Assembly: GCF_900104385.1 (NCBI RefSeq)
Contig: NZ_FNJA01000014.1
Span: 1-46,520, forward strand
DNA: 46,520 nucleotides
Origin: Rhodoferax sp. OV413
GTDB lineage: Bacteria > Pseudomonadota > Gammaproteobacteria > Burkholderiales > Burkholderiaceae_C
Direction of reading: 5' to 3'
The notes beneath the pieces were generated by a model that worked only from the letters and a program-made list of their open reading frames with translations, was not told the DNA's origin and searched no databases. Every line of letters begins with the position of its first letter. Positions within the stretch are counted from its first letter, which is position 1. Made by a program: the position numbers and the translations under genes. Positions 14,502 through 21,899 of this stretch are shown in pieces.

Positions 14502-14548
14502 ATTGGGAAGGTGAGCTGCTGCGATTGCGCGTCCGCGGCCTTCCCAAT
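14502..14548. repeat. 10-bp inverted repeat between the operon and the IS21-like ends
   Basis: ATTGGGAAGG (14502-14511) faces CCTTCCCAAT (14539-14548) across 27 bases. There is no T-tract, so an ordinary terminator is unlikely; it could be a degenerate element end. The rest of 14337-14555 shows nothing I recognise. Confidence 0.4.
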
Positions 14549-14555
14549 GGCGGAT

Positions 14556-14612
14556 TGTTAGAGCCGATCCAATCCTGACCACCAGCTGGTCAGTTCTGGA
14601 GTGGCACCAACA
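14556..14612. repeat. Two facing IS21-like ends, 57 bp, with no transposase between them
   Basis: The left arm TGTTAGAGCCGATCCAATCC (continuing TGACC) and the right arm GGTCAGTTCTGGAGTGGCAC (continuing CAACA) are inverted relative to each other. They match the IS21 end at 280-304 (TGTTAGTGCCGATCCAAAAC on the minus strand) with a few differences. Only 7 bases separate the arms, so this looks like an internally deleted element or a double-end junction. Confidence 0.6.
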
Positions 14613-14745
14613 CTCAGCCAACTGCACGGGACTCATCACCGCCGCGGCTTATGGTAAGCGTGTCCTCGGGGGGCAGCCGTCCTAAAAGAAGAGGATGCGT
14701 CCGTCACCTCGATATGGTAAATAGTGCGCATCACAGGAGCGCCCA

Positions 14746-15096
14746 ATGGGAATCAAACTGAGCGAGCTTTGGAACTTGGCTGACACCGTGCCGTTCTCTA
14801 CGGAAATGGGCTCTCGCCGATGGTCACTGTCTACCCGGCGCAGCGGCCGAGCAACCCTGTGCTGGATTTCGAACAGGTTGCTGCCGCTGTCCTTGTTCCA
14901 GCGTAGCGATTTGCATTGGGGACGGTGTGCGATAGCTGTGTGCTGGCTGCTGCACTTGTATGGCGACGCACACCAGCCATTGCGCCCGGCCAGCGACTTC
15001 CGTGACATACATCCCACGAGCGATGAGGGAGGGGACACTTTGTTGTCCAGCCATCAAATCTCCGGTGTGCTTACGCAGCAATTCTTGGAGCGCTGA
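14746..15096 (+). pseudogene. Decayed fragment resembling S1/P1 nuclease
   Basis: The frame 14746-15096 encodes a segment with WLLHLYGDAHQPLRPASDF followed by DEGGDTL. S1/P1-type zinc nucleases carry LxHxVGDxHQPLH and a D-x-GG-N/D motif that bind the catalytic Zn ions, so the likeness is specific. The N-terminal 60 codons (for example STRRSGRATLCWISN) have no such likeness. The first Zn-binding Trp of the mature enzyme and the remaining 150 or more residues are missing, so the gene looks truncated or frameshifted. The stop lies 2 bases before the ATG of the next gene. Alternatively the frame is fortuitous. Confidence 0.4.
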
Positions 15097-15098
15097 CA

Positions 15099-16208
15099 AT
15101 GGACGCGTCGCCACCCACCCAGGAAGCGCTGCGGACGGCGCATGATGAGATTGGCGCGCAGGCCAAGCCCTTGCCTTACCTGGCCGCCATGTCGTCCACG
15201 CAAGCCCTTGTGGTGCCCGACACGCCGTTCACCGAGTTTCCGGGTCTCCAGGCAGTACAGCGGGTGCGCCACCCGAGCCTCGGGGACACGCTGATAACCT
15301 ATTGGTCGAGTGTGGATCATTTCGAGATGAACCGTGCTGCGCTGTCTGACAAGCTGGGCGCCCCGGTGGCATTCTCAGGCGGTCTTGGCGCCCTAGCCAC
15401 GCCGAAGAAGCCGTGGTGGAAACGTTACACACCGCTGCAGATCTTGTTGTCCCTGTCCGGCATCGCCGGCGCCGTTCAGGTGCTCGTCAGCACATACGAG
15501 AAAGTCGCCACTCCCCCTGAATTATCCGTGACCCTGGAGAAAGCGGATGGCCAGCACGAAGTCGAGGGCGAGCAGTTCACCGCAAAGGCGACGCTGGAAA
15601 ATTTCCTTTCTTCGGTGAACCATCGGCACATCACGGTGGAGGCCGCGCTGCGGCCGGCCAGCGGGCCGGCCATTCCACTTAACGTTCCGGACAGCCCGCT
15701 CGCAGGACTAGGCGCGGGCAAAAGCCATACCGTCACTATTGTGGGCAAGGTTCCCAGCCGCGGCATTTACAACCTAGAGGTGGTGGCGAGCGCAAAGGCC
15801 GGACTGTTCAGTGGCAGCGCGCTCTTCAAGGCCACGACGCCGCTCCGCGCCTGGGCGGACGAGCCGGAGCCCTTTCCGCTACGCGTCGCCTCGCAACCGG
15901 CGTTCCCGATCATTCTGTCCCAGGTGGAGGTTGGCCGCGACGCTACGGCCGGCGTGGTCTGCTCGGCGACATTCAAAACCACCAGACCCGAGGGACTGGT
16001 GATGGATTGGTCGCTTGCCCGTCCGCAGGCCGTTGACTTCAATGCCTATGGGGTGGAAGTAGTCGTGGTCAAGTGGACTTGGGCCAAGCTCTCCGGCCGA
16101 ACAACACCGATGGCAGAGTGGAGTTTCAAGGGAGTGCCGCTCGAAGAGATGAAGGAGTTGGCCCGCACGGCGCAAATGCGCTGCATCGCAAAGGAGGGCA
16201 ACGCATGA
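15099..16208 (+). CDS. Hypothetical single-pass membrane protein, 369 aa
   Basis: Starts MDASPPTQEALRTAHDEIGA. One hydrophobic helix at about residues 112-131 (LQILLSLSGIAGAVQVLVST), preceded by PKKPWWKRY, makes a type II-like topology likely. The region after it (about 135-360) looks like repeated beta-sandwich (Ig-like) domains: alternating hydrophobic strands such as SVTLEKADGQHEVEGEQFT, GKSHTVTIVGKVPSRGIYNL and VVVVKWTWAKLSG. No catalytic motif. The stop overlaps the ATG of the next gene by 4 bases, so the two are co-translated. Unknown family; probably an envelope or adhesin-type component. Confidence 0.65.
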   Translation: MDASPPTQEALRTAHDEIGAQAKPLPYLAAMSSTQALVVPDTPFTEFPGLQAVQRVRHPSLGDTLITYWSSVDHFEMNRAALSDKLGAPVAFSGGLGALATPKKPWWKRYTPLQILLSLSGIAGAVQVLVSTYEKVATPPELSVTLEKADGQHEVEGEQFTAKATLENFLSSVNHRHITVEAALRPASGPAIPLNVPDSPLAGLGAGKSHTVTIVGKVPSRGIYNLEVVASAKAGLFSGSALFKATTPLRAWADEPEPFPLRVASQPAFPIILSQVEVGRDATAGVVCSATFKTTRPEGLVMDWSLARPQAVDFNAYGVEVVVVKWTWAKLSGRTTPMAEWSFKGVPLEEMKELARTAQMRCIAKEGNA

Positions 16209-17044
16209 GTATTCGCCAATTTGTTGCAGCATGCATCGCCTTCCTTTGCCTACATGCACTGGCCCAGACAACAGGTAAATTCAGTTTCACCGACCTGCGG
16301 ATCACGGGCAGGGTCGTCGACGCAGGCACGGGCGCACCGCTGGAAGGCGTCGTCGTTAGTGTGATAGACCCCCGGTCACCGCAGCCGCCGGCGAGCACGA
16401 CAACCAACGCGGACGGCAAGTACAACCTTGCTATCAATGCGCTCATATCCCCTCCTCTAAATCTAAAGGTGAAGTTCTCCAAAACCGGCTGGGGACCAGA
16501 CCCCCGCGAGCTGGTCGCCAACCTATCCAAAAGCCCGCAGATCGACATTCTGCTTGCGGACCTGAAGGGCAATAGCAACTACTACAAAGCGTTGGCGGAC
16601 GCGACGGTGAAGAACAGCGTTGCAAACGTGGCAGTAACGCCACCACAGCTGGAACCGTTGTTGTCTCTCCCGCCTGAACGCAAAGCGGAGACGCTTCGAG
16701 CCATTCAGGCCGTCAACCTCGACGTGTACGCCGGTGTGCAGGCCGCAGACCGTAATTACGCCAGGGTAAAGCAGTTACGCGAGAAGTTCGCAGCCACGCT
16801 CTCTGATGTAACAGCGGATCCGGACTGGAAAAATCCAGGTCAAGTGGTGCTCACCGGGTCGGTCCGGTCGGAGGCGGACAAGGCGAAGCTCCTCGAGGAC
16901 CTCAAGGCGCCATCCGGCAAGACCTTCTTTACAGACAACCTAAAGATCGACAAGTCTGCCCCCGCGCTGAATAACCATTTGGCTCACCAGCCCAAGACAC
17001 CGACGCCGAACCAGTTACGCTTCGATAGCTTGGGCGGCGGCTGA
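16205..17044 (+). CDS. Exported protein with a carboxypeptidase-regulatory-like domain, 279 aa
   Basis: The ATG at 16205 overlaps the previous stop (ATGA). MSIRQFVAACIAFLCLHALA is a Sec signal peptide with a probable cut after ALA (about residue 20). Residues about 28-110 form a CarboxypepD_reg-like beta-sandwich: ITGRVVDAGTGAPLEGVVV, then TTTNADGKYNL and LKVKFSKTGW, the usual strand pattern of this domain. The middle (about 115-210) is helical. Near residues 214-245 a GQVVLTGSVRSEADKAKLLE stretch recalls BON-like domains that bind phospholipid or sit in the envelope. It probably acts in the periplasm with the 369-aa membrane protein. Function not known. Confidence 0.7.
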   Translation: MSIRQFVAACIAFLCLHALAQTTGKFSFTDLRITGRVVDAGTGAPLEGVVVSVIDPRSPQPPASTTTNADGKYNLAINALISPPLNLKVKFSKTGWGPDPRELVANLSKSPQIDILLADLKGNSNYYKALADATVKNSVANVAVTPPQLEPLLSLPPERKAETLRAIQAVNLDVYAGVQAADRNYARVKQLREKFAATLSDVTADPDWKNPGQVVLTGSVRSEADKAKLLEDLKAPSGKTFFTDNLKIDKSAPALNNHLAHQPKTPTPNQLRFDSLGGG

Positions 17045-17251
17045 CGGGAGCAACCCGATGTCTCAGATCAGCCTGAAGCAGTCACATGGCCGACCGTCGC
17101 CACAGACCACCCTTCTCCGCGTTTTGCCGCATGCGCCCCCGTTTTGATCACCCAAGCCCTTTAACCTACTTCGCACTACCCACGGATCGATCAAATGGGC
17201 GCATCGCAATGACCAGTTGTACCCAGCACACGCGCGTAAACTCGTCGCCGC

Positions 17252-18112
17252 ATGATCAAGAAGAAGTCTCGTAAACGTCGCAGCGCCGGCGCCAATCCTC
17301 GCCACAGCCAGCATCTCCCTTCCGCCACCGTACGCCGCTTCGGCATCGCGCTGATCACCGCCGGAATCGTGGCCATACAGACCACCAGCTGCGGCTTGCA
17401 GCCCACCGTCTCGGGTTCCCGCACTGAACTCGGAAAAACCACAGCATCCTCTCGGTTTGCTGCCTGTCCGCAGTTCTTCACCAACGGGATCGCGCCCATG
17501 GTTCCCGGTATCCCTCAGCAGCGCGAGCTGTGCTACGAGGGTTTCGCGGTGCTGCACAACGGCAGCACACGAACTCCTGCCTTTGTTGCAGAGCGCTTGA
17601 ACCGCCAGCTCGTGCTGCAAGCCCGCACGCAGAAGCGGACTGACAAGTTCTTTGCGGATGCACGCCTGCCCCAGGCCGAGCGCGCCGAACTCAGCGATTA
17701 CAAGGGCTCGGGCTATTCCCGAGGGCACATGGCGCCGGCAGCCGATATGTTCAATACGACGGCTATGGAACAGTCGTTCAGCCTAGCCAACGTCGTTCCG
17801 CAGAACCCACAACAGAATGCCGGCGCCTGGGCAAAGATCGAAGAAGACACACGTGCCTATGTCATGCGCGCCCAAGGTGATGTGTATGTCATCACAGGCC
17901 CCGTGTTCGCCCCGGGAAGTCCTGTCATAGGTGCCAACCAGGTACGCGTGCCCACGCATTTATTCAAGCTCGTCTACGACGCCACCACAAAGAGAGCCTG
18001 GGCACATTGGCAGCAGAACTCCGCAGAAGCCCGTCCGGGGCCACCTATCACTTATGGCGAGCTGGAGCAGCGCACGGGCATGGAATGGCTGCCGGGGGCC
18101 GCTCTCCGTTAG
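17252..18112 (+). CDS. DNA/RNA non-specific endonuclease (NUC1 family), 286 aa
   Basis: A basic N-terminus (MIKKKSRKRRSAGANPR) is followed by a hydrophobic segment at about residues 30-44 and a Cys at 47 (TTSCGL), so the protein is exported, possibly as a lipoprotein. The catalytic region is clear: YSRGHMAPAADMF at about residues 155-167 with general-base His159, in which the usual DRGH Asp is replaced by Ser. NVVPQNPQQNAGAW (about 180-193) contributes the Mg-binding Asn. NUC1 enzymes cut single- and double-stranded DNA and RNA and are found as secreted nutrient nucleases, toxins or T6SS effectors. No toxin-delivery domain or immunity gene is visible beside it. The start is not supported by a good Shine-Dalgarno. 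Confidence 0.85.
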   Translation: MIKKKSRKRRSAGANPRHSQHLPSATVRRFGIALITAGIVAIQTTSCGLQPTVSGSRTELGKTTASSRFAACPQFFTNGIAPMVPGIPQQRELCYEGFAVLHNGSTRTPAFVAERLNRQLVLQARTQKRTDKFFADARLPQAERAELSDYKGSGYSRGHMAPAADMFNTTAMEQSFSLANVVPQNPQQNAGAWAKIEEDTRAYVMRAQGDVYVITGPVFAPGSPVIGANQVRVPTHLFKLVYDATTKRAWAHWQQNSAEARPGPPITYGELEQRTGMEWLPGAALR

Positions 18113-18485
18113 TGGCGGCCACTTTCTGATCCGCAGATTTCAATCGAGGAACGATGGCGGTGGGCTTTCCGAATGCCCAGCGAGCGCTCCCAATATCCGC
18201 ATCAAGGTCCGTGCGTTCCGCGGCCCCTGGTCTTCCATGTTGTTGTTGAACACCACCTGAAACGTAACTACCCTTGGTTGCCAGACTTTCGTGTCGATCA
18301 ATGCTCCTCGTTATCGCCAATGCCGACTTGATTGCCCCTGCCAATCTTTTTCATTGATCCGGGCTCATGAGCCTACGACCCTCACAAAAAATTGAGACTT
18401 CCTTGACCCTTGATTAATTCCCCAGATTAAAAACACAAGCTGCTTCATCTGGGCAAGAATACCGCCAATACAAAGAGGGAATTCA
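18113..18485. other. Gene-poor spacer
   Basis: 373 bases with no convincing gene on either strand; the only sizeable frame (18048-18344, minus) overlaps the nuclease gene and resembles nothing. Composition drops sharply towards AT at about 18375, marking a junction with the next gene. Confidence 0.5.
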
Positions 18486-19469
18486 ATGGATGCCGCGGCA
18501 GCAACAGAGGGGTTCTTTCACGCCATGGGCGTGATCATGACATCCACCGTAGTTGGTGGGGCCATCGATTTCCTCATTGGAAAATCTAAGCAAAAAAAAA
18601 TTAATTCGTGGCTCGAAGAGAGCTGGTATCGGTTTGAAAATATAGATTGGCACAATTTCTCCAAGAGAGAGATCGAAGGATATATAAATCTTAGTGACAG
18701 GCTTTTTGGCATTAAATTATTTTCGAAACGCAGATTTTTTTCAGTATTGACTGTGCTTGTCATTACCACACTGATTCCTCTCTTAAAATTCTATTTCTCT
18801 GATTTTGTTGGCGATTTTATAGAAATTGGCCACTATAGATGGTTGAAAATTAGCGTAACCATGCTTTCCTACTGTGCGGCTTTTGCTCTTTCTATTTCTT
18901 TTACGAGATGGGCTTCTAGCAAACTCAAGAAAATAATAGGCATTAGTTTTTTGGGAAATATTTTTTCGTTTATTTCCGTATTTTTCATTACGTTGGCAAC
19001 CTCCACATTAACCACAAAGGTGATTTTTAATATTATTTACCTAATATCAGATACCATTATGATTCAAATCCAGTCCGGATGGATTAGCAGGATTGAAGGT
19101 TATATATATCCAGTCCAAGCCACTTTTCATCATATAATTGATGATATTTCCAATTCCGAATATTGGAATCCGCTTTACCCTTTTCTGATGCTACAAAGTT
19201 TTTACCATGAATGTGGCAATACTTGGTCTCATGGTAGCGGTTGCATAGAAGCAGCAGACCAGACCTTGTTCTACTCTGGTCATATCTTTAGGTTGTTCAT
19301 CATTAGTACTTTCTTTCTATCCCTTCTCTTCAGGTGGATCTTTCGAAAACCATTTTCTTTAATATTAGCGAGATTTATTGAATCAGAAAAACCTCCATTT
19401 GCAACTCTTTTTGGTGCAACTGGCTCTACTGTGGCACTAGTTGCGCAGTTGGTTGCAGCATTCAAGTAA
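18486..19469 (+). CDS. AT-rich polytopic membrane protein, 327 aa
   Basis: The ATG at 18486 has a GAGGGA Shine-Dalgarno at 18474-18479. Hydrophobic segments are visible at about residues 12-32, 82-101, 116-140, 152-176, 178-198, 266-286 and near the C-terminus. The long loop at about 198-262 contains three cysteines (SFYHECGNTWSHGSGCIEAA) and may be exposed to the periplasm. Codon use is strongly A/T at third positions (many AAA, ATT, TTT), unlike every neighbour, so recent acquisition from an AT-rich donor is likely. No domain recognised; being a solitary membrane protein in an island, an envelope-defence or immunity role is conceivable but unsupported. Confidence 0.7.
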   Translation: MDAAAATEGFFHAMGVIMTSTVVGGAIDFLIGKSKQKKINSWLEESWYRFENIDWHNFSKREIEGYINLSDRLFGIKLFSKRRFFSVLTVLVITTLIPLLKFYFSDFVGDFIEIGHYRWLKISVTMLSYCAAFALSISFTRWASSKLKKIIGISFLGNIFSFISVFFITLATSTLTTKVIFNIIYLISDTIMIQIQSGWISRIEGYIYPVQATFHHIIDDISNSEYWNPLYPFLMLQSFYHECGNTWSHGSGCIEAADQTLFYSGHIFRLFIISTFFLSLLFRWIFRKPFSLILARFIESEKPPFATLFGATGSTVALVAQLVAAFK

Positions 19470-19595
19470 ATAAAATCCAAAAACTTCTCGCCACAATAGC
19501 TTACTAATTAGTTGCGACCCTCAATTTTCAAAATCTGAAGCTCCTATCCAATAGGCAACTGGGGGAACTTCCAGATTGAATGACCGGTGCGAAGG

Positions 19596-19655
19596 TTTGT
19601 CGAAGCTCATGGCGGATGGCAAAAATTCTAAAGATGTGGTTTTTGACGTCGGCGC
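19596..19655 (-). pseudogene. Remnant of a second nucleotidyltransferase (MNT-like) gene
   Basis: Read leftward, this stretch encodes FRIFAIRHELRQTF in one frame. It aligns with FSIFAIRHELRKLL of the gene at 19911-20201, and the DNA matches over about 60 bases (including ATCCGCCATGAGCT). Flanking codons no longer form a frame. It is a decayed duplicate, about 400 bases from the intact copy. Confidence 0.6.
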
Positions 19656-19689
19656 ATATTTAGACCTAAAGATGCCATGTAAACGGTGG

Positions 19690-19914
19690 CTACCGATTTG
19701 CCAGTGCTTTGATGACTTTGGCATGCGTTGCCATCACGCGCTTCGCGGCGGCCATTACCACCCTGGATTCCTATTTGCCGGTCAGGTCCATCTGCACGGG
19801 GCGTACCCGTTCCCGTTGTTCTTTAAGAACTAAGCCATATGTCTTTTTCATGTTGGCTGGATGTGGTGGGGTATATGTAGTCAGATCGACCGGAATCTTG
19901 TTCTCTGGACTCAT
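19690..19914 (-). pseudogene. Small partner gene with an internal stop codon
   Basis: From the ATG at 19914, which overlaps the preceding nucleotidyltransferase stop (ATGA), the frame reads MSPENKIPVDLTTYTPPHPA and continues to DLTGK, then TAG at 19773-19771, then ESRVVMAAAKRVMATHAKVI and KALANR before a TAG at 19692. The VMAAAKRVMATHxxVIKALAxR ending looks like a conserved antitoxin-type helix. One base change (CAG to TAG) would restore a 74-aa product. It may be a recent nonsense mutation, or the second part may be a separate fragment. Confidence 0.5.
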
Positions 19915-20201
19915 ATGGGCCTTGCTTCCGTCAAGACTGAAGCGGGAAACCTTGCCGGCAACGTTCGTGGTGTCAGCACGTGGACGCGCAAACCCAGGAG
20001 TTTTCGCAGCTCATGGCGGATCGCAAATATGCTAAACAATGTTGTCTTCGCCGTCGGATCTATCAAGATTTCCAGATCAGATTCCTCGCCATCTTCGCCG
20101 AGAAGAACACAACCAAACACGCGAGGATTGGAGGCGTGGTGCAACCTCACAATGCGGTGAATGTGGCCACGGTAAATTTTCACTACTTCTGACGGTCTCA
20201 T
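19911..20201 (-). CDS. Minimal nucleotidyltransferase (MNT family), 96 aa
   Basis: Starts MRPSEVVKIYRGHIHRIVRL at an ATG at 20201. The core VFGCVLLGEDGEESDLEIL at about residues 28-46 is the polymerase-beta-type nucleotidyltransferase signature (GSxxxGxxxxxSDxDL); after it comes LIDPTAKTTLFSIFAIRHEL. Proteins of this size are the MntA/MNT half of HEPN-MNT toxin-antitoxin modules, in which they add AMP to the HEPN toxin. Two oddities: the usual Ser after Gly is Cys, and the second metal-binding Asp is Glu (SDLE), so catalysis may be impaired. No HEPN/DUF86 gene follows; instead a small broken gene overlaps the stop. The locus is therefore probably decaying. Confidence 0.75.
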   Translation of the reverse strand: MRPSEVVKIYRGHIHRIVRLHHASNPRVFGCVLLGEDGEESDLEILIDPTAKTTLFSIFAIRHELRKLLGLRVHVLTPRTLPARFPASVLTEARPI

Positions 20202-20205
20202 TTGT

Positions 20206-20709
20206 TCAAGCGTGTGTCACGCCAGTTAAGTCGCTCCAGGCGCGATAGCCGGCCTTCAACGCACGGGCATCGGCCAGGGCATGGTGAATCGGAAGTTCTG
20301 CCGTATAGGCCGCATACGCAGCCGCCTCAAAGGCCGGATGTGCGAAAACCGAACTGTCCACAGACAGTTGCTTCCCGAAAGCGCCAGGTGGGTCTTTCTT
20401 GGGCCGCCCCAGCATAGCTACGGCCAACAAATGCCAGTCGTGGTGCGAATCGAAGACGAATGTCGGTGGCTCAGGAAACTGCGTCAGCCACTCTCGCACC
20501 CGATGGGTCAGATCCATGCGGCTGCAGGGTGCCCCAGGGACTCTGCCCAGAAGGGGTAATACCGTTTCTTGCACAAAAGGGCTGCAGTCCTTTGCGTGGA
20601 AATCGTTTCGCTCGCAATAGAACTCGCGGCCGTCCTCGGTCACCATCCCGAGGCTGATGAGGTCGGGATACGTTAGCCGCGTGAATTCGGTGTCCAAAAA
20701 AATCAGCAT
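20206..20709 (-). CDS. 3'-5' exonuclease of the DEDD / Rv2179c-like type, 167 aa
   Basis: The ATG at 20709 (MLIFLDTEFTRLTYPDLISL) is chosen because the longer frame reads through the upstream HAD gene. DTEFT at about residues 6-10 supplies the first Asp and Glu of an RNase-H-fold exonuclease. FDSHHDWHLL (about 91-100) supplies the next acidic residue, and HHALADARALKAGYRAW (about 143-159) supplies the His and last Asp of the DEDDh pattern. Members of the Rv2179c-like family digest 3' RNA overhangs. The first 7 bases overlap the HAD gene end, so the two are co-transcribed. It is the last gene of a three-gene leftward operon. Confidence 0.8.
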   Translation of the reverse strand: MLIFLDTEFTRLTYPDLISLGMVTEDGREFYCERNDFHAKDCSPFVQETVLPLLGRVPGAPCSRMDLTHRVREWLTQFPEPPTFVFDSHHDWHLLAVAMLGRPKKDPPGAFGKQLSVDSSVFAHPAFEAAAYAAYTAELPIHHALADARALKAGYRAWSDLTGVTHA

Positions 20710-21215
20710 GCGTCGAATATCCTTAGGTTTTCCAGCTTCGAGACCAGCAGCGCCAGTGCGGCAGGGTCCGACAGTCCTAAATTGCCGTCTGTGTGTACCA
20801 GCTTGTCCTGGTCTTCGACAGTCCAGCCTTCGGGCTGATCGTCCACAGCGACCCAACGCGTCAAACCTGCGCGCCCGACGTATCGCTTGATCTGCTGGTA
20901 GCGCATTGCCTGATCCCACCAGGTGAGCGGCATACGGAATCCTGCCAGCGGTGCGGCCATGGCGCTGGGCCAAGTCGCACCGACGACGCGCGCGCGCAGC
21001 GCAAGCGGCAACCAGTCACGGGCGCGGCTGTACGACAGCTCTCGCGTCCAACTCGTGCTGAGAACGATCTTCACCTCGGGGAAGTCAGCCAGGACTTCAG
21101 TCAGCAACGGCGCCCACATGAACAACTCACCGTCCCCCTTTAGCTTGGGGCGACCATTAATCAAATATGCCGCATCGGGGTGCAACACGCCGTCGAAATC
21201 CAAAAACAGTGTCAT
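20703..21215 (-). CDS. HAD-superfamily phosphatase-like protein, 170 aa
   Basis: The ATG at 21215 (MTLFLDFDGVLHPDAAYLIN) begins right at motif I: DFDGVLHP, with nucleophile Asp6 and acid/base Asp8. Motif II is IVLSTSWTRELSYSRAR (the STSW Ser/Thr at about residues 52-55), and motif IV is VAVDDQPEGW (about 125-134, DD). There is only a short helical cap. This matches the HAD domain found in RNA-repair (Swiss-army-knife) proteins and small stand-alone phosphatases. The ATG overlaps the stop of the 166-aa gene by 4 bases, and its own end overlaps the exonuclease start. A joint nucleic-acid-end processing role (phosphatase plus 3' exonuclease) is an inference. Confidence 0.8.
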   Translation of the reverse strand: MTLFLDFDGVLHPDAAYLINGRPKLKGDGELFMWAPLLTEVLADFPEVKIVLSTSWTRELSYSRARDWLPLALRARVVGATWPSAMAAPLAGFRMPLTWWDQAMRYQQIKRYVGRAGLTRWVAVDDQPEGWTVEDQDKLVHTDGNLGLSDPAALALLVSKLENLRIFDAC

Positions 21216-21712
21216 GTGTGCGCCTGGCCCCTTCGATCGTTGGTATGTGTACCAGCTGCGATCGCTTGAAGCGTGCTCTTCATCGCGATCTTCATGATGA
21301 GTTGCCGATCGCCAAAGTCCAGAACTTCCGCACTGTGTAATCCTGCAACGAAGTCGGCACCATCGAGATCTTGGAACACCAGCCCCTCCGTTCCATCGAT
21401 CGGATCCCGCACCCGCCAGATCGAACCGACCTCGCGGCTTGACCACCTGCCCGTGGCGGAACTCCACGGCGGCACGATACAAAGTAATCCAACCAGTGTT
21501 TCGCCCTCAGCGTGTTCGAGCCGATCTACAAGATCACGATCTGACGATACGCCCCAGGTTGTGTGTCGTGCGGCATCGCCGGATCCAACGAGGAAAGTCG
21601 CCACGAACCAGGGATGGGAATAGGTCAAACGGAAGGCGAGCCAATGTTGGGCACCGGGCGTCACTAGGGCTTTCGGAAATGGAAATGCGAGCTCGGGAAC
21701 GGTTTCAAACAT
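21212..21712 (-). CDS. Hypothetical protein, 166 aa
   Basis: Starts MFETVPELAFPFPKALVTPG at an ATG at 21712. The protein is soluble. Segments such as HWLAFRLTYSHPWFVATFLVG, GLLCIVPPWSSATGRWSSRE and VGSIWRVRDPIDGTEGLVFQ are conserved-looking but belong to no family I know. It is first in the leftward operon with the HAD phosphatase and the 3'-5' exonuclease (4-bp overlap downstream). An XRE-type regulator gene starts 188 bases away on the opposite strand, which makes a divergent regulator-operon arrangement. An AT-rich stretch (TATATAAAACGCG at about 21760) lies in the shared intergenic region and could contain both promoters. Confidence 0.6.
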   Translation of the reverse strand: MFETVPELAFPFPKALVTPGAQHWLAFRLTYSHPWFVATFLVGSGDAARHTTWGVSSDRDLVDRLEHAEGETLVGLLCIVPPWSSATGRWSSREVGSIWRVRDPIDGTEGLVFQDLDGADFVAGLHSAEVLDFGDRQLIMKIAMKSTLQAIAAGTHTNDRRGQAHT

Positions 21713-21899
21713 GGGATCGGACTCGCAAAAATGGGCTTCGATGCAAAGAATATGGCTGCGTTATATAAAACGCGTAAATTATGCAAGCGCATCCTCATAA
21801 GTGCTCCGAGATTGGGGATACACGACCCCGAGGCCTGTGGATAGATTCGCTTTCGGAATACGGGCCAATCTGCGCTACGGTGTCTGCCCATGGTGCCCA

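Noticed and set aside
20206-20973. Long N-terminal extension of the 3'-5' exonuclease
   Set aside because: The extra 88 residues lie in an alternative frame of the HAD gene and are Arg-rich without likeness to exonucleases; the ATG at 20709 precedes the conserved DTEFT.
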